A stretch of DNA of 64,000 nucleotides from assembly GCA_026400355.1 (NCBI GenBank), contig JAPLPE010000012.1:1-64000 (forward strand), in the 5' to 3' direction. Within the stretch, counting starts at the first letter, position 1. Every line of letters begins with the position of its first letter. Under the pieces are notes generated by a model. That model was not told the origin of the DNA, ran no database searches, and saw only the letters and a program-made list of their open reading frames with translations. This stretch comes from Rhodobacterales bacterium (GTDB lineage: Bacteria; Pseudomonadota; Alphaproteobacteria; Rhodobacterales; Rhodobacteraceae). The position numbers and the translations under genes were made by a program. Of the stretch, positions 24,661 to 34,140 are shown in pieces.

Positions 24661-24750
24661 GCCAGTCAGAAGGACTTGGACCCCGGTCAGAAAGCCCAAG
24701 GACCGCGAAACGACCGACAGCCTCTGCAGCGGCCACTTGGTGAAGAACCC
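24661..24750 (+). pseudogene. SRAP scrap, third copy, internally deleted
   Basis: The block encoding RTWTPVRKPKDRETTDSL matches TWTSVRKLKDGETTDDL of the SRAP pseudogene at 10710-10760. It is followed directly by LQRPLGEE, equivalent to the C-terminal LQRPLGDG block, so about 60 codons between them are deleted. It lies 14 kb from the other two copies. Confidence 0.55.
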
Positions 24751-24899
24751 GTTGCAGATCGGCCTGCTTTGACAAGGAAAGCGTAGGGAGGGCAGCAAAG
24801 GCCGGGGTCGCAACGCTGAACGCTGATATCGACCTGACGAAAGTCGGCTTTATCCTGACCCGGACAAAGACCATCCTGCCCACCTCGGGAAAGTGCCGT

Positions 24900-26057
24900 T
24901 CAGTTCGCCGTTAAGCCCCGCTCAAGCTCCCGCAGCAAGAGCATGTGGAACCGGTGAATTGCGCTTTCGCTGTACCAGCCATCGGCCTTGTCGGCGACAT
25001 AGCGGCCCTGATCGAAGCCCAGGCTTGCCAGCCCGCGCTGGACGCTTTCCACGATGGCGACATCCTCGCGGTTGAACATCTCGGCAAACAGGCGTTTGAC
25101 CAAAGCCAGATTGGGTGGCTGATCTCCCGGCGGGGCGTAGATATCGGCCCGTTCGTGGCAGGTGCCGGGCGTGACGGGCAGCATGCGCAGGATGATGAAA
25201 TGCTGGCTGCCCGGCAGGCTCAGCATGCAATGGTTGGGCCAAAGCTGCCAGGACAGGTAGGGTTCGTCTTTTTGCACTTCAAAGCCGTCAAATGTGTCGC
25301 GGCCGACGCCCTGATAGAACTGGAATTTCTCTTCGACCACAGACGCCGTGGTGCGCCGTCCGTGCAGCTTTGACAGGGCAGGGTGGGCCACCGGGATGTG
25401 GTAGCCTTCCGAGAAATTCTCGTAGACCACCTTCCAGTTGGCGGCGATGTCGAATTCCATCCGGTCAGTCGCCACGAAGTCCGCCATGCCGGGCAGATGA
25501 CCAAGGATCGTCTTGTCGAAGCCCGGCAACTCCTTGTCAAAGGCGCGGCAGTCGGGGTCGAGATTGACGAAGATCAGGCCGGCTGCAACTGCCACCGGGA
25601 AGGTGGGCAGGCTGAAGTGGGACCGGTCGAAATCCTCCATGTCCTGAGTCATGGGAGCAGCGAGAAGCGCGCCGTCCAGACCATAGTTCCAGGCGTGATA
25701 AGGGCAGACGATCTTGCCGCTGATCCGCCCGCGCCCTTTCAGAAGAATATGCCCGCGATGCTGGCAGACATTGTACATGGCGCGCAGACCGCCGTCCCTG
25801 TCGCGCAGCACGGCGATCGGCTGGCTGCAAATTTTGTCGGTCAGGTAGGACCCGGGCTCGGGCAGGTCGCTGATATGCCCGACATAGATCCATGTGCGCT
25901 GAAAGACCCTGGTCTGTTCCTGCTGCTGGATCGCGGGGTCGGTGTAGTAGCGGCTGGGCAGGGTAAAGGAGGTGGTCGGCTGGTCGGTCATCGGCCCCCG
26001 TCTGCCTGAGGGAAGGTGGCTTGATTGGCCGGAACTGCCGTCAGAACCCTCTGTCAT
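24900..26057 (-). CDS. Rieske-type ring-hydroxylating/demethylating oxygenase, alpha subunit
   Basis: A 385-residue oxygenase. The Rieske [2Fe-2S] ligands are C98-x-H100 and C118-x2-H121 (CQHRGH; CPYHAW). The mononuclear iron site is in NWKVVYENFSEGYHIPVAH with its two histidines. The start at 26057 is preferred because CAGGAGAGG precedes it; ATG 25991 would also keep all domains. The family includes ring dioxygenases and N-demethylases of betaine, carnitine and stachydrine type. No reductase gene is adjacent, so electrons must come from elsewhere. The flavin monooxygenase upstream is in the same direction but separated by a terminator. Confidence 0.88.
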   Translation of the reverse strand: MTEGSDGSSGQSSHLPSGRRGPMTDQPTTSFTLPSRYYTDPAIQQQEQTRVFQRTWIYVGHISDLPEPGSYLTDKICSQPIAVLRDRDGGLRAMYNVCQHRGHILLKGRGRISGKIVCPYHAWNYGLDGALLAAPMTQDMEDFDRSHFSLPTFPVAVAAGLIFVNLDPDCRAFDKELPGFDKTILGHLPGMADFVATDRMEFDIAANWKVVYENFSEGYHIPVAHPALSKLHGRRTTASVVEEKFQFYQGVGRDTFDGFEVQKDEPYLSWQLWPNHCMLSLPGSQHFIILRMLPVTPGTCHERADIYAPPGDQPPNLALVKRLFAEMFNREDVAIVESVQRGLASLGFDQGRYVADKADGWYSESAIHRFHMLLLRELERGLTAN

Positions 26058-26206
26058 CACCCTCTCCTGTATTCCGCCGGTCGTTTTCCCAAGAGGGACA
26101 TTCGGGCAGAGGCACAACGAAAGCAAAGCCTTTCGGTGGTGCCCGTTACGTGAACGACAGCCACTGATTCTCGCTTTGCGTCTCGTCGGCCCCTGTCAGC
26201 ACAGAC

Positions 26207-26233
26207 GAAGAAAGGCAGCCCCGGAGGGCCGCC
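26207..26233 (-). terminator. Terminator after the flavin monooxygenase
   Basis: On the minus strand, GGCGGCCC (26233-26226) pairs with GGGCTGCC (26221-26214) through one G-U pair, with a four-base loop, followed by TTTCTTCG. It begins 15 bases after the monooxygenase stop. Confidence 0.6.
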
Positions 26234-26247
26234 CTTCGGACCGAACT

Positions 26248-28047
26248 TCACTCGAGAAGATAGGTCTCGGGGATGCCATAGACCGGCGTGTCGATCCCCT
26301 CCATCCGCGCCTTGAGCTGGAGCGACAGGAACTGCGAATAATGGCGGGACTGGTGCAGGTTGCCGCCGTGGAACCAGAGCGCCTCTTGCCTGGTCGGTTT
26401 CCACATGTTTCGCTGCTCGCCAACCCAGGGGCCTGGGTCCTTGGTCGTGGCTGACCCGATACCCCAGCATTTGCCGACCTTGTCGGCCACATCCTTGCCG
26501 ATCAGGTCCGCCGCCCAGCCGTTCATCGACCCGTAGCCTGTCGCATAGACGATCACATCGGCAGGCAGGCGGGTGCCGTCCTCAAGGATCACTGCATCCT
26601 CGGTGATTTCCTTCACCTTGCCATGGGCAAGCTTGATCTTGCCGTCGATGATCAACTGGCTTGCCCCTATATCGATGTAATAGCCCGAGCCGCGGCGCAG
26701 GTATTTCATGAACAACCCGGAGTTGTCATCGCCCCAATCCAGCTGGAATCCGGCCTTTTCCAGCCCGGCATAGAAATCGGCGTCACGTTCGCGGATCTCG
26801 TTGTAAAGCGGGGTCTGGAACGTGTGCATGATGCGGTAGGGCAGGCTCGCAAACACCATGTCGGCCTTGTTCGTCGTCATACCGTCCCGGACGGCCTGTT
26901 CTGAATAAAGCCCTGCCATGGTGACTTCCATCAGCGAGTCGGACTTCACGATATGGGTCGTCGACCGCTGGACCATCGTTACGTCTACATCGTTTTCCCA
27001 AAGCGCCGCGCAAATGTCATGGGCCGAGTTGTTGGACCCGATCACTACGGCGCGCTTGCCCTTGTAGGCATCCGGGCCGGGGTGTTTGGAGGAATGGTGC
27101 TGATCGCCCTTGAACGTTTCCATGCCCGGATAGCTGGGCATGTTGGCCTTTCCCGACATGCCCGTCGCCAGAACAAGCTGCTTGGGCTTCAGGACAACTT
27201 CCTGGCCGTCCCGGTCCACGGTGACGGTCCATTCCTTGGTCTTCTCGTCGTACGAGGCGTTCTTGCAGGTCGTCTTGGTCCAGTAGTTCAGCTCCATGAC
27301 CTTGGTGTACATCTCCAGCCAGTCGCCGATCTTGTCCTTGGGCGAAAAGATGGGCCAGTTCGCCGGGAAGGGGAGATAGGGCAGGTGGTCGTACCAGACC
27401 GGGTCATGCAGGCAGAGCGACTTGTACCGGTTGCGCCAGCTGTCGCCCGCACGAGGGTTCTTTTCCACGATGATCGTGGGCACGCCCAACTGCCGCAAAC
27501 GCGCGCCCAGCGCGATGCCGCCCTGACCGCCGCCGATGATGAGCACATATGGCTGTTTCGTATAGCCCAGTTCACGCGCCTCAGCCTCGCGTTCCTCAAG
27601 CCATGTTGTGCGATTCTTGCCTTCGCCGTGCTTGGCCCCAAGGGGGCGGTCAAAGCCCATTGGCTCTTCGTGGCCCTTGAGTTCGACCATCGAAGTGAGC
27701 AGCGTCCAGATCTTGCCATCCTTGAGCCGGATCATGCCATAGCCGCGCGCGACGGCAGTTTCAAAGGTGATCCATGCCGTTGTGACGCCGCCATCCTCCG
27801 TGGCGACCTCGCCTTCGGCGATCTGCCAGTTAGACGGGTTGGTCGTGGCCAACTGGTGGCGCAGCATGTCCGCCACTTCGGCATGGCCTTCGACGGTCTT
27901 GATGTTCCAGGTAAAGGTCACAAGGTCACGCCAGTAGCAGTCGTCCTGAAACATTGCGGTGGCGCGGTCGATGTCGCCTGCGGCAAGGGCATCGCCGAAA
28001 TCGGCAAGGAATGCCGCGACCTGCGCGGTCGGGGTCGTGTCGAGCAT
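26248..28047 (-). CDS. NTF2-like domain fused to FAD/NADPH monooxygenase
   Basis: A 599-residue two-part protein. Residues 1-125 are an NTF2/SnoaL-like domain (AGDIDRATAMFQDDCYWRDLV). From residue 165 follows a flavin-containing monooxygenase: FAD motif IIGGGQGGIALGARL (about 170-184), an FMO-like fingerprint FKGDQHHSSKH, NADPH motif VVIGSNNSAHDICAAL and the late ATGYGSM. The start at 28047 has GGAGG seven bases upstream. Such enzymes put one oxygen atom into a soft nucleophile or a ketone. The fused NTF2 domain may add a substrate pocket. It is next to a Rieske oxygenase, so the two may attack the same compound. Confidence 0.85.
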   Translation of the reverse strand: MLDTTPTAQVAAFLADFGDALAAGDIDRATAMFQDDCYWRDLVTFTWNIKTVEGHAEVADMLRHQLATTNPSNWQIAEGEVATEDGGVTTAWITFETAVARGYGMIRLKDGKIWTLLTSMVELKGHEEPMGFDRPLGAKHGEGKNRTTWLEEREAEARELGYTKQPYVLIIGGGQGGIALGARLRQLGVPTIIVEKNPRAGDSWRNRYKSLCLHDPVWYDHLPYLPFPANWPIFSPKDKIGDWLEMYTKVMELNYWTKTTCKNASYDEKTKEWTVTVDRDGQEVVLKPKQLVLATGMSGKANMPSYPGMETFKGDQHHSSKHPGPDAYKGKRAVVIGSNNSAHDICAALWENDVDVTMVQRSTTHIVKSDSLMEVTMAGLYSEQAVRDGMTTNKADMVFASLPYRIMHTFQTPLYNEIRERDADFYAGLEKAGFQLDWGDDNSGLFMKYLRRGSGYYIDIGASQLIIDGKIKLAHGKVKEITEDAVILEDGTRLPADVIVYATGYGSMNGWAADLIGKDVADKVGKCWGIGSATTKDPGPWVGEQRNMWKPTRQEALWFHGGNLHQSRHYSQFLSLQLKARMEGIDTPVYGIPETYLLE

Positions 28048-28202
28048 GGGGTTCCTCCCTGAATTCTCCCTTCGGTCAGGATGGAACAAAAAGGCTGAGT
28101 ATGTGTGGGAAATTTGCGTATCCACCGTGATTTCGGCACCAAACTGCGGGCGGCTTTGCGCCAGAGGCGGCAGCAAAGGCCGGAAGGTGTTTCCTGTCCG
28201 GA

Positions 28203-28970
28203 TCAGGCGGTCAGGAAACGCACCTCGCCCGGTGTGACAATGGCAGCTGTCAGGCGACCGGTGGCAAAGGCGCCCGTGTCAATGGCGATGCGCCCACCGG
28301 CAGATTCGGGCTGTGGGACGATGGTGTGGCCGTGCACGATCCACTGGCCATCACTGCGCGGGCGGGCGGCGAAATCCCTGTGACCCCAGAGGAGCGTGTG
28401 GCGCTTCTGTTCGGCCAGCGCCACCGCCGGATCGGCAGCAGCATGCAGGACCGTGACATTGCCCGTGGTCCATGTCGCAGGCAGGCGGCGGAGCCAGCTT
28501 ATCAGGTCGTCACCCATCTTCAGCGCCAGTGCATCCCGCACCTTGATCAACGGCGCGCCGATCGTCGAGGGCCTGACGCCGTCTACACCAAAACTCGCCA
28601 ACGTCTGCAGGCCGCCGTTGCGCAGCCACATGGGGCCGGATTTCTCGGGGTCGTCAAGGAACTTGATCAGCATATCCTCGTGGTTGCCCGTCAGGCAGAT
28701 CAGCGTGCTGCCAGGCCTGGTGTTTTCTGCGTAAAGGCGCTTCAGCACCTCGGCGCTGTTCTCACCCCGGTCGATGTAGTCGCCCACGGTGATCACCGGC
28801 GCGGCGGGCAACTCGCTGCCGATGCGGATGAACAGGGCGTCCAGCAGTTCGGCGCAACCGTGCACGTCGCCGATGGCCGCAAAGGATTCCGCAGGGGCGA
28901 GCGGGGGCGGGGTGAACTCCGTCGCAGGTTCGCTGCGGTTCAGGAGACGGTTGAAGAAACTTCCAAGCAT
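28203..28970 (-). CDS. PPP-family serine/threonine phosphatase (metallophosphoesterase)
   Basis: A 255-residue phosphoesterase with the complete dinuclear-metal signature: GDVHG, GDYIDRGENS and GNHED, then histidines in VTVLHAAAD and WIVHGHT. The start at 28970 begins seven bases after the TPR gene's stop. Bacterial PPP enzymes of this type remove phosphate from proteins or from nucleotides such as Ap4A. The flexible proline-rich segment (TEFTPPPLAPAES) between the first 20 residues and the catalytic core may be a tether. A signalling role with the TPR protein is conceivable. Confidence 0.85.
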   Translation of the reverse strand: MLGSFFNRLLNRSEPATEFTPPPLAPAESFAAIGDVHGCAELLDALFIRIGSELPAAPVITVGDYIDRGENSAEVLKRLYAENTRPGSTLICLTGNHEDMLIKFLDDPEKSGPMWLRNGGLQTLASFGVDGVRPSTIGAPLIKVRDALALKMGDDLISWLRRLPATWTTGNVTVLHAAADPAVALAEQKRHTLLWGHRDFAARPRSDGQWIVHGHTIVPQPESAGGRIAIDTGAFATGRLTAAIVTPGEVRFLTA

Positions 28971-28977
28971 TCTGCCG

Positions 28978-30354
28978 TCAGGCTCCGGTGGCGCGTTGTA
29001 GGGTGGCCTGGGCCCGGGCGCGGGCCTTTGCGGCCTCGAAAGGCAGGCCCGCCTGGGCATAGACCTGGGCCAGCGCGATGTTCACCGGGACGCCATCATG
29101 GTCAAAGGTGCGGCGCATTTCAAGCACCTGCTGCGCGGTCGAGGTGCGGCCCGCGCGCAGGAGCGAGTCGAGATGGATCTGTTCGAACAGATCGCGCTGG
29201 GCATGGCTGCCCCCGGTTTCGGCCATGCGGGGCAGGGCCTGCCCCATCAGGCGGATGGCCGTCGCATGATCGCCCCTGGCATGGGCAAGAATGGCGCGGG
29301 CGGCGGGCAGGGCGACCTCGGCCCATGCGGTCTGGTCATGGGTCGGCGTTTCGGCACGTGTTTCGATCGCCGTCATCAGGGCGGCGGTCTCGGGCCGGTC
29401 CATGCGGGCCAGCGCGTACAGGTATTGCAGCGTCAGGAACGGGTTGACCGTATCGGCTCCGCGCCGGGCGACGTGGTCCGCCACATCCTGCCAGCGGTCA
29501 CCGGGGTCTATCCCTGCAAACTCCATCCGTGCCAGCAGCGATGTCGCGCCGACCTGATCCTGACTGTAGGTTCTTGAAATGCCCCAGACATGGGCGTCAT
29601 AGCTTTTCAGCACATCCGCCGTCCGGCCCCGGCTGATGTAGAACAGCGCCAGATGCCACCAGTTATGCGACCGCATGAAAGAATTGAGCTCGGCCCATGT
29701 GGGCGCCACGGATTCAAGGAAAGCGATGCCTTCATCGGCACGGGACTGCGTCAGCATGACATGGGCCAGCGCATGATGCGCCCAAGGGTCGGTCGGCTCG
29801 ATCTCCAGCGCGCGGCGTGCGTGCGCCTCAGCTTCGGTCAGCAGGTGGCACTGCTCATAGCCAAAGGCGATCATGCCGTGGACGTAGGGCTGATCCTCGG
29901 GCCCGTTCAGCGCGGCGAGACCCATGCGCAGCATTCCTGGCATGTCACCCAGATTGAACAGGTGGTACTGCCCCAGCTTGATGATGCCGAGGTCGGTGGG
30001 AAAGTTGTCAGCGATCCGTTCACACAGGCCGATGGCACCGGGAATGTCGCCTTTGGCCCAGGCGGCGACCATGTCGGAATTCAGCTTTTCCCGCGTCGTG
30101 GCGGTCGCCGCAGCAGCGCGGGCGCGGGCAATGAAGGGGGCGGCGTGGTCCGGCGCCTCGGGCGCTTCAAGAAACATCCAGATCATCGCTGCATAGGCAT
30201 TGGCCATGCAGTTGCCGGGATCGGCTTCGGCCGCTGCCAGCACGTTCACGGCCTTGTTCTGGTAGGACAAGAAACCGTGGATAAAGTCATCGACCCCCTG
30301 CAGCGTGGCCGGGGAGGCGTCCGTGACAGGGTTGCCAAGGTAATCAGTCGTCAT
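28978..30354 (-). CDS. Tetratricopeptide-repeat protein
   Basis: A 458-residue all-helical protein with several TPR-like units, for example GYEQCHLLTEAEAHARRAL followed by EPTDPWAHHALAHVMLTQ. The start at 30354 lies inside the end of the hydrolase stump. No signal peptide or membrane helix is seen. Its composition is alanine-rich and it lacks enzymatic motifs, so it is a scaffold or adaptor. Proteins of this length and kind often sit beside alpha/beta hydrolases, and the stump upstream suggests that the partner gene here has been lost. Confidence 0.75.
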   Translation of the reverse strand: MTTDYLGNPVTDASPATLQGVDDFIHGFLSYQNKAVNVLAAAEADPGNCMANAYAAMIWMFLEAPEAPDHAAPFIARARAAAATATTREKLNSDMVAAWAKGDIPGAIGLCERIADNFPTDLGIIKLGQYHLFNLGDMPGMLRMGLAALNGPEDQPYVHGMIAFGYEQCHLLTEAEAHARRALEIEPTDPWAHHALAHVMLTQSRADEGIAFLESVAPTWAELNSFMRSHNWWHLALFYISRGRTADVLKSYDAHVWGISRTYSQDQVGATSLLARMEFAGIDPGDRWQDVADHVARRGADTVNPFLTLQYLYALARMDRPETAALMTAIETRAETPTHDQTAWAEVALPAARAILAHARGDHATAIRLMGQALPRMAETGGSHAQRDLFEQIHLDSLLRAGRTSTAQQVLEMRRTFDHDGVPVNIALAQVYAQAGLPFEAAKARARAQATLQRATGA

Positions 30355-30610
30355 TAATCCATGTCCCTGCATGCATAGCCAGATGCGCAATCATCTCGGC
30401 CAGGACGGCCTCGGGCGCGTCGCACTGTACAAAATGGCCCGCGCCGGGGATCGTGTTCACGGATGCGCCTGCAAGGTCAAGCGTGAAGAGCAGGTCATCG
30501 GCGGCAAGAATTGCAAGCCTCGGCGGGGCCGGATCGGTGAGGAACTTGTCGGCGGCGATCTGCTGCATGGCCTTGACCGGCTGTCGCATGGCCTGAGCCC
30601 CCAGCGCGTG
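30344..30610 (-). pseudogene. Alpha/beta hydrolase, C-terminal stump
   Basis: The last 85 or so residues of an alpha/beta-fold hydrolase: the acidic-residue strand PRLAILAADDLLF and the catalytic histidine in IPGAGHFVQCDAPEAV. The nucleophile elbow and the N-terminal two thirds are missing. The break near 30610 coincides with a perfect palindrome (30624-30641). The end overlaps the TPR start, so the stump may still be translated upstream of it. Confidence 0.7.
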
Positions 30611-30623
30611 GGGGTAGCTAACT

Positions 30624-30641
30624 GTGCGTGCGAGCACGCAC
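30624..30641. repeat. Palindrome at the hydrolase break point
   Basis: GTGCGTGC-GA-GCACGCAC is a perfect 8-bp inverted repeat, flanked by GTAG and CTAC. A shorter related form (GTGCG...CGCAC) lies at 40961-40976. The 200 bases to the next gene (30642-30837) hold no supported gene, only small inverted repeats such as GGGGTC/GACCCC. Confidence 0.5.
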
Positions 30642-30837
30642 GCTACGCTGGATTGACCCTGGCCATTGCCTTGGTCACGCGGCGAAGGTGAGGCTTTCCG
30701 GTCCTCGCCGGGGCAGGAACCAGCCTCTTGCGAGGTCTGCGGTATGGGGGTCGGCGGACCCCGTCAGGCGTGATCGGAGCGGTGCTTCCACTGGAAGCCC
30801 CGCAGATCCCGCTCTGGCAAGTGTCGAGGGAGACGCT

Positions 30838-31827
30838 TCAGCCTGCACTCCAGGCCGGCAGCAGATCACCTATCATCGGAGTTGCGTGATAAACCGCCCG
30901 CGCGATGGCGCGGCTCAGGCAGTGGGCGGCGGCAGAGCCGATGAGGAAAAGGTCAAGGTCGGTTGCCGGGCGGGCACCTGTCGAGACGGCAAAGACAAGG
31001 TCGCCGTCGTGATGGGTATGAGCCGGTACCACCGCACGGGCGATCCCGTCATGGGCGGCGATGGCAAGGCGGTGGCACTGGGCCTTGGTCAGGGTGGCGT
31101 CGGTTGCCACGATGGCGATGGTCGTGTTCGCGCGGGGGACCAGAAGCTCGGCCTTGCGGCTGCGGTATGGACCGGTCAGGCCCATCGCCGGATCGGGGCC
31201 CAGACCACCGAATTCGCCTTCAATTTCAAAGGGAGCGGCCCAGAAATGCCTCTCGCCCGGCGTGGTGACGCTGCCGACGGGGTTGGCGGCGACAAGGGCA
31301 CCCACTGTGATGCCGGAGTCGAGCACGAAAGAGGCCGAACCGAGCCCGCCCTTGTGCATGGCCGTCAGCGCGCCCGTGCCCGCGCCCACGGTGCCCAGCG
31401 GGAAATCGGAGGTCGCGCTGTCGAACGTGGCGCGGCCCAGCGCGCGATAGGGGTTGTCGGTCCAGTCCTTCTTGCCGCCGTTCAGAAGGTCAAACAGGAT
31501 CGCCCCGGGGACAAGCGGGATCGTGGCCGGGCCTACCCGGAACCCCCGGCCCGCCGCACGCAACCCGTCCGTCACCCCTGAACAGGCATCAAGACCAAAG
31601 GCCGAACCGCCCGACAGGACCAGCGCATCAACCGCGCCGACCGATTTGTCCGGGGCGAGCAGATCCGTCTCGCGCGTGCCGGGGGCGCCGCCCATGACAT
31701 GGACGGACGCGGTGAACGGGGCATCGGCGGTCAGGACCGTAGACCCTGATTTCAGGACATGATCCTGCGCATTTCCGACCAGAAGCCCCGGCACATCCGT
31801 GATCAGATTGCGCGGCCCCGGGATCAT
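30838..31827 (-). CDS. P1-family peptidase (DmpA/BapA-like N-terminal nucleophile hydrolase)
   Basis: A 329-residue aminopeptidase/amidase of the P1 (DmpA) family, which cleaves itself to expose a Ser or Thr nucleophile. The expected cleavage pair is N234-T235 in ANTTIAIVATDA, just before the conserved strand. The family GGSAFGLDA segment lies at residues 73-81. It has no signal peptide. Known members release N-terminal residues from D- or beta-amino-acid-containing peptides and amides. Its start overlaps the SDR stop (ATGA), and it ends the dipeptide-type importer operon, consistent with cleavage of an imported amide or peptide. Confidence 0.87.
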   Translation of the reverse strand: MIPGPRNLITDVPGLLVGNAQDHVLKSGSTVLTADAPFTASVHVMGGAPGTRETDLLAPDKSVGAVDALVLSGGSAFGLDACSGVTDGLRAAGRGFRVGPATIPLVPGAILFDLLNGGKKDWTDNPYRALGRATFDSATSDFPLGTVGAGTGALTAMHKGGLGSASFVLDSGITVGALVAANPVGSVTTPGERHFWAAPFEIEGEFGGLGPDPAMGLTGPYRSRKAELLVPRANTTIAIVATDATLTKAQCHRLAIAAHDGIARAVVPAHTHHDGDLVFAVSTGARPATDLDLFLIGSAAAHCLSRAIARAVYHATPMIGDLLPAWSAG

Positions 31828-32567
31828 ATGCAGCGGCCTCCATCCACTTCCATCGCGACGCCGGTAATCATGCCGGCCTCGTCCGAGCAGAGGAAACAGG
31901 CCGCATTGCCCATATCCTCGGGTGTGGAAAAGCGACCGATGGGGATGGTGGCAAGGAATTTCGCGCGGATCTCGGGCGTGTCCTCGCCACCCATGAAGGA
32001 TTTGAGGAGTGGTGTTTCCCCCGCAACCGGGTTCAGCGCGTTCACCCGGATGCCGAAGGGTGCCAGTTCGATGGCCATCGCCCTGGTTGCGGTGATCATC
32101 CAGCCCTTGGAGGCGTTGTACCAGTTCAGCCTTGGCCGGGGCGAGACGCCCGCAGTGGAGGCAATGTTGAGGATAACGCCCATCTGTCGCGCCTTGAATG
32201 CGGGGACGAGCGCGCGCGCGGTGAGGTAGACGGACTTCATGTTGATGCGGAAGACGCGGTCGAAATCGTCCTCGGAGACGTCCTCCATGAAGGCGGGCAG
32301 ATGCGTGACGCCCGCGTTGTTCACGAGGATGTCGATCGGGCCGAGCATGTCGCTGGCCGTGGCGATCATGGTCTCGACCGAGGCGCGGTCGCCGACATCC
32401 ACGGTGACTGGCGTCGCGCCGATCTCGGCCGCGACCGTCCCGGCGGCAGAGCCATTGATATCGGCCACAATGACGCGGGCACCTTCAGCGGCGAATTTTC
32501 GCGCGATACCTGCGCCAAAGCCCGAGCCTGCGCCGGTGATGATGGCAGTCTTGTCGCGGAGTCTCAT
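31824..32567 (-). CDS. SDR-family NAD(P)-dependent oxidoreductase
   Basis: A 247-residue classical short-chain dehydrogenase. The cofactor motif is TGAGSGFGAGIA (residues 11-22), D37 in VIVADI suggests NAD(H), NNAG is at about 86-89, and the catalytic set includes S in IASTAG and Y-x3-K in WYNASK. It acts on alcohols or ketones. It lies between the P1 peptidase and the aldehyde dehydrogenase, so an alcohol-aldehyde-acid oxidation chain is plausible. Confidence 0.88.
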   Translation of the reverse strand: MRLRDKTAIITGAGSGFGAGIARKFAAEGARVIVADINGSAAGTVAAEIGATPVTVDVGDRASVETMIATASDMLGPIDILVNNAGVTHLPAFMEDVSEDDFDRVFRINMKSVYLTARALVPAFKARQMGVILNIASTAGVSPRPRLNWYNASKGWMITATRAMAIELAPFGIRVNALNPVAGETPLLKSFMGGEDTPEIRAKFLATIPIGRFSTPEDMGNAACFLCSDEAGMITGVAMEVDGGRCI

Positions 32568-32620
32568 GGGCTGGCCTTTGTGGATTGCGTTTTCATATCG
32601 GGCGGGGAGCTTTTTGCATG

Positions 32621-32674
32621 CCCCGGGGCGCTGCCCCGGACCGCGAGGTATTTGAGCAAAAAAGAAACATGAAG
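32621..32674 (+). repeat. Intergenic repeat of rhodobacterial type, copy 1
   Basis: The block GGGGCGCTGCCCC, then GAGGTATTTGAGC, an A-rich stretch and GAAAC/GAAG is a pattern I associate with Rhodobacteraceae intergenic regions. Related copies are at 36602-36654 and, inverted, 54941-54992. The hairpin could act as a terminator between the aldehyde dehydrogenase and the SDR. Confidence 0.45.
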
Positions 32675-32696
32675 GTCTTTCTGAGTTCAGACATGG

Positions 32697-34140
32697 TCAG
32701 CCATGCCATGCCGCCACGGTCTTGAGTTGGGAAAAGCCGTAGAGCGACTCGAGCCCTTTTTCGCGGCCGTGGCCGGAATGGCCGGTGCCGCCGAAGGGCA
32801 GTTCGACGCCTCCGCCTGCACCATAGTTGTTGACAAAGACCTGCCCCGATCGGACGGCGCGGGCGAGGCGCATCTGGCGACCGCCGTCGCGGGTCCAGAC
32901 CGACGCGACGAGGCCGTAGGGCGTGCCGTTGGCGATGGCAAGCGCCTCGGCTTCGTCGGTGAAAGGGATGAGGACCTGGACGGGGCCGAAGATTTCCTTC
33001 TGGGCGAGAGGGTGGCTGGGCGGGACGTCGGCAAAGAGGGTGGGGGCGATATAGTGGCCGCCAGTCGGGGCGTCGGGGGCGATCTTCCCTTGGGCCGCTA
33101 TGGGGAGGTCGTAGCCTTGGGCGAGGAAGCTTTCGACAATGGATTTCTGGCGCGCCGAGATCAGGGGACCGAGGTTCAGGTCAGCCTCGGCCGGGCCCAC
33201 GCGGAGGGCGGCGTAACGGGCCGCCATGAGGTCGCGGACCTGTGCATAGACGCCGCGCTGGACAAGGATACGGCTTGCAGCGGAGCAGGTCTGGCCAGCG
33301 TTCTGGATGCCCGCATTGACGAGGAAGGGAAGGGCGCGGTCGAGATCGGCATCGTCGAACACCAGTTGCGGGGATTTGCCTCCGAGTTCCAGCGTGACGG
33401 GGACGAGGTTTTGGGCGGCTGCCGTCTGGATCAGGCGGCCCGTGGCGACGGACCCGGTGAAGGACAAGTGCTGAATGCCGGGATGGGCGGACAGCGCCGC
33501 CCCGGCCTCTGCGCCTATGCCGGGCACGATGTTCAGCGCGCCCGGTGGCAGGCCTGCCTCCATGGCGATGGCCGAAAAGGCGAGGGCCGTGAGGCAGGCT
33601 TCCTCGGCCGGTTTCAGGACGCAGGCATTGCCCATGGCAAGAGCTGCGCCGACCGAACGGCCAATGATCTGCATCGGATAGTTCCACGGCACGATATGGC
33701 CGGTGACCCCGTGAGGTTCGCGCAGCGTATAGACCGTGTAGCCGTCGAGATAGGGGATCGTCTCGCCCATCACCTTGTCAGCGGCACCGCCGTAGAATTC
33801 CATGTAGCGGGCCAGCGCGATGGCGTCGGCGCGCCCCTGGGAGAGCGGCTTGCCCACGTCAAGCGCCTCAAGCCGCGCCAGATCATCGACGCGGGTCAAG
33901 ACGATCTGGCCGATCCGGGTCAGGATGCGGCCGCGTTCGGTGGCGGTCATCCCGCCCCATGCGCCTGCGCGGGCGGCATATGCGGCGGTGACGGCGGCGT
34001 CGATATCGGCCTGCTGGCCCCTTGCGATGCGGGCCAGAGGGGCGCCGGTCGAGGGGTTGGTCAGTTGCAGCGTCTGGCCTGACGCGGGGGCCGTCCAGTT
34101 CGGGCCGATCAGGCAAAGCGACGGATCAAGGCGGAGGATG

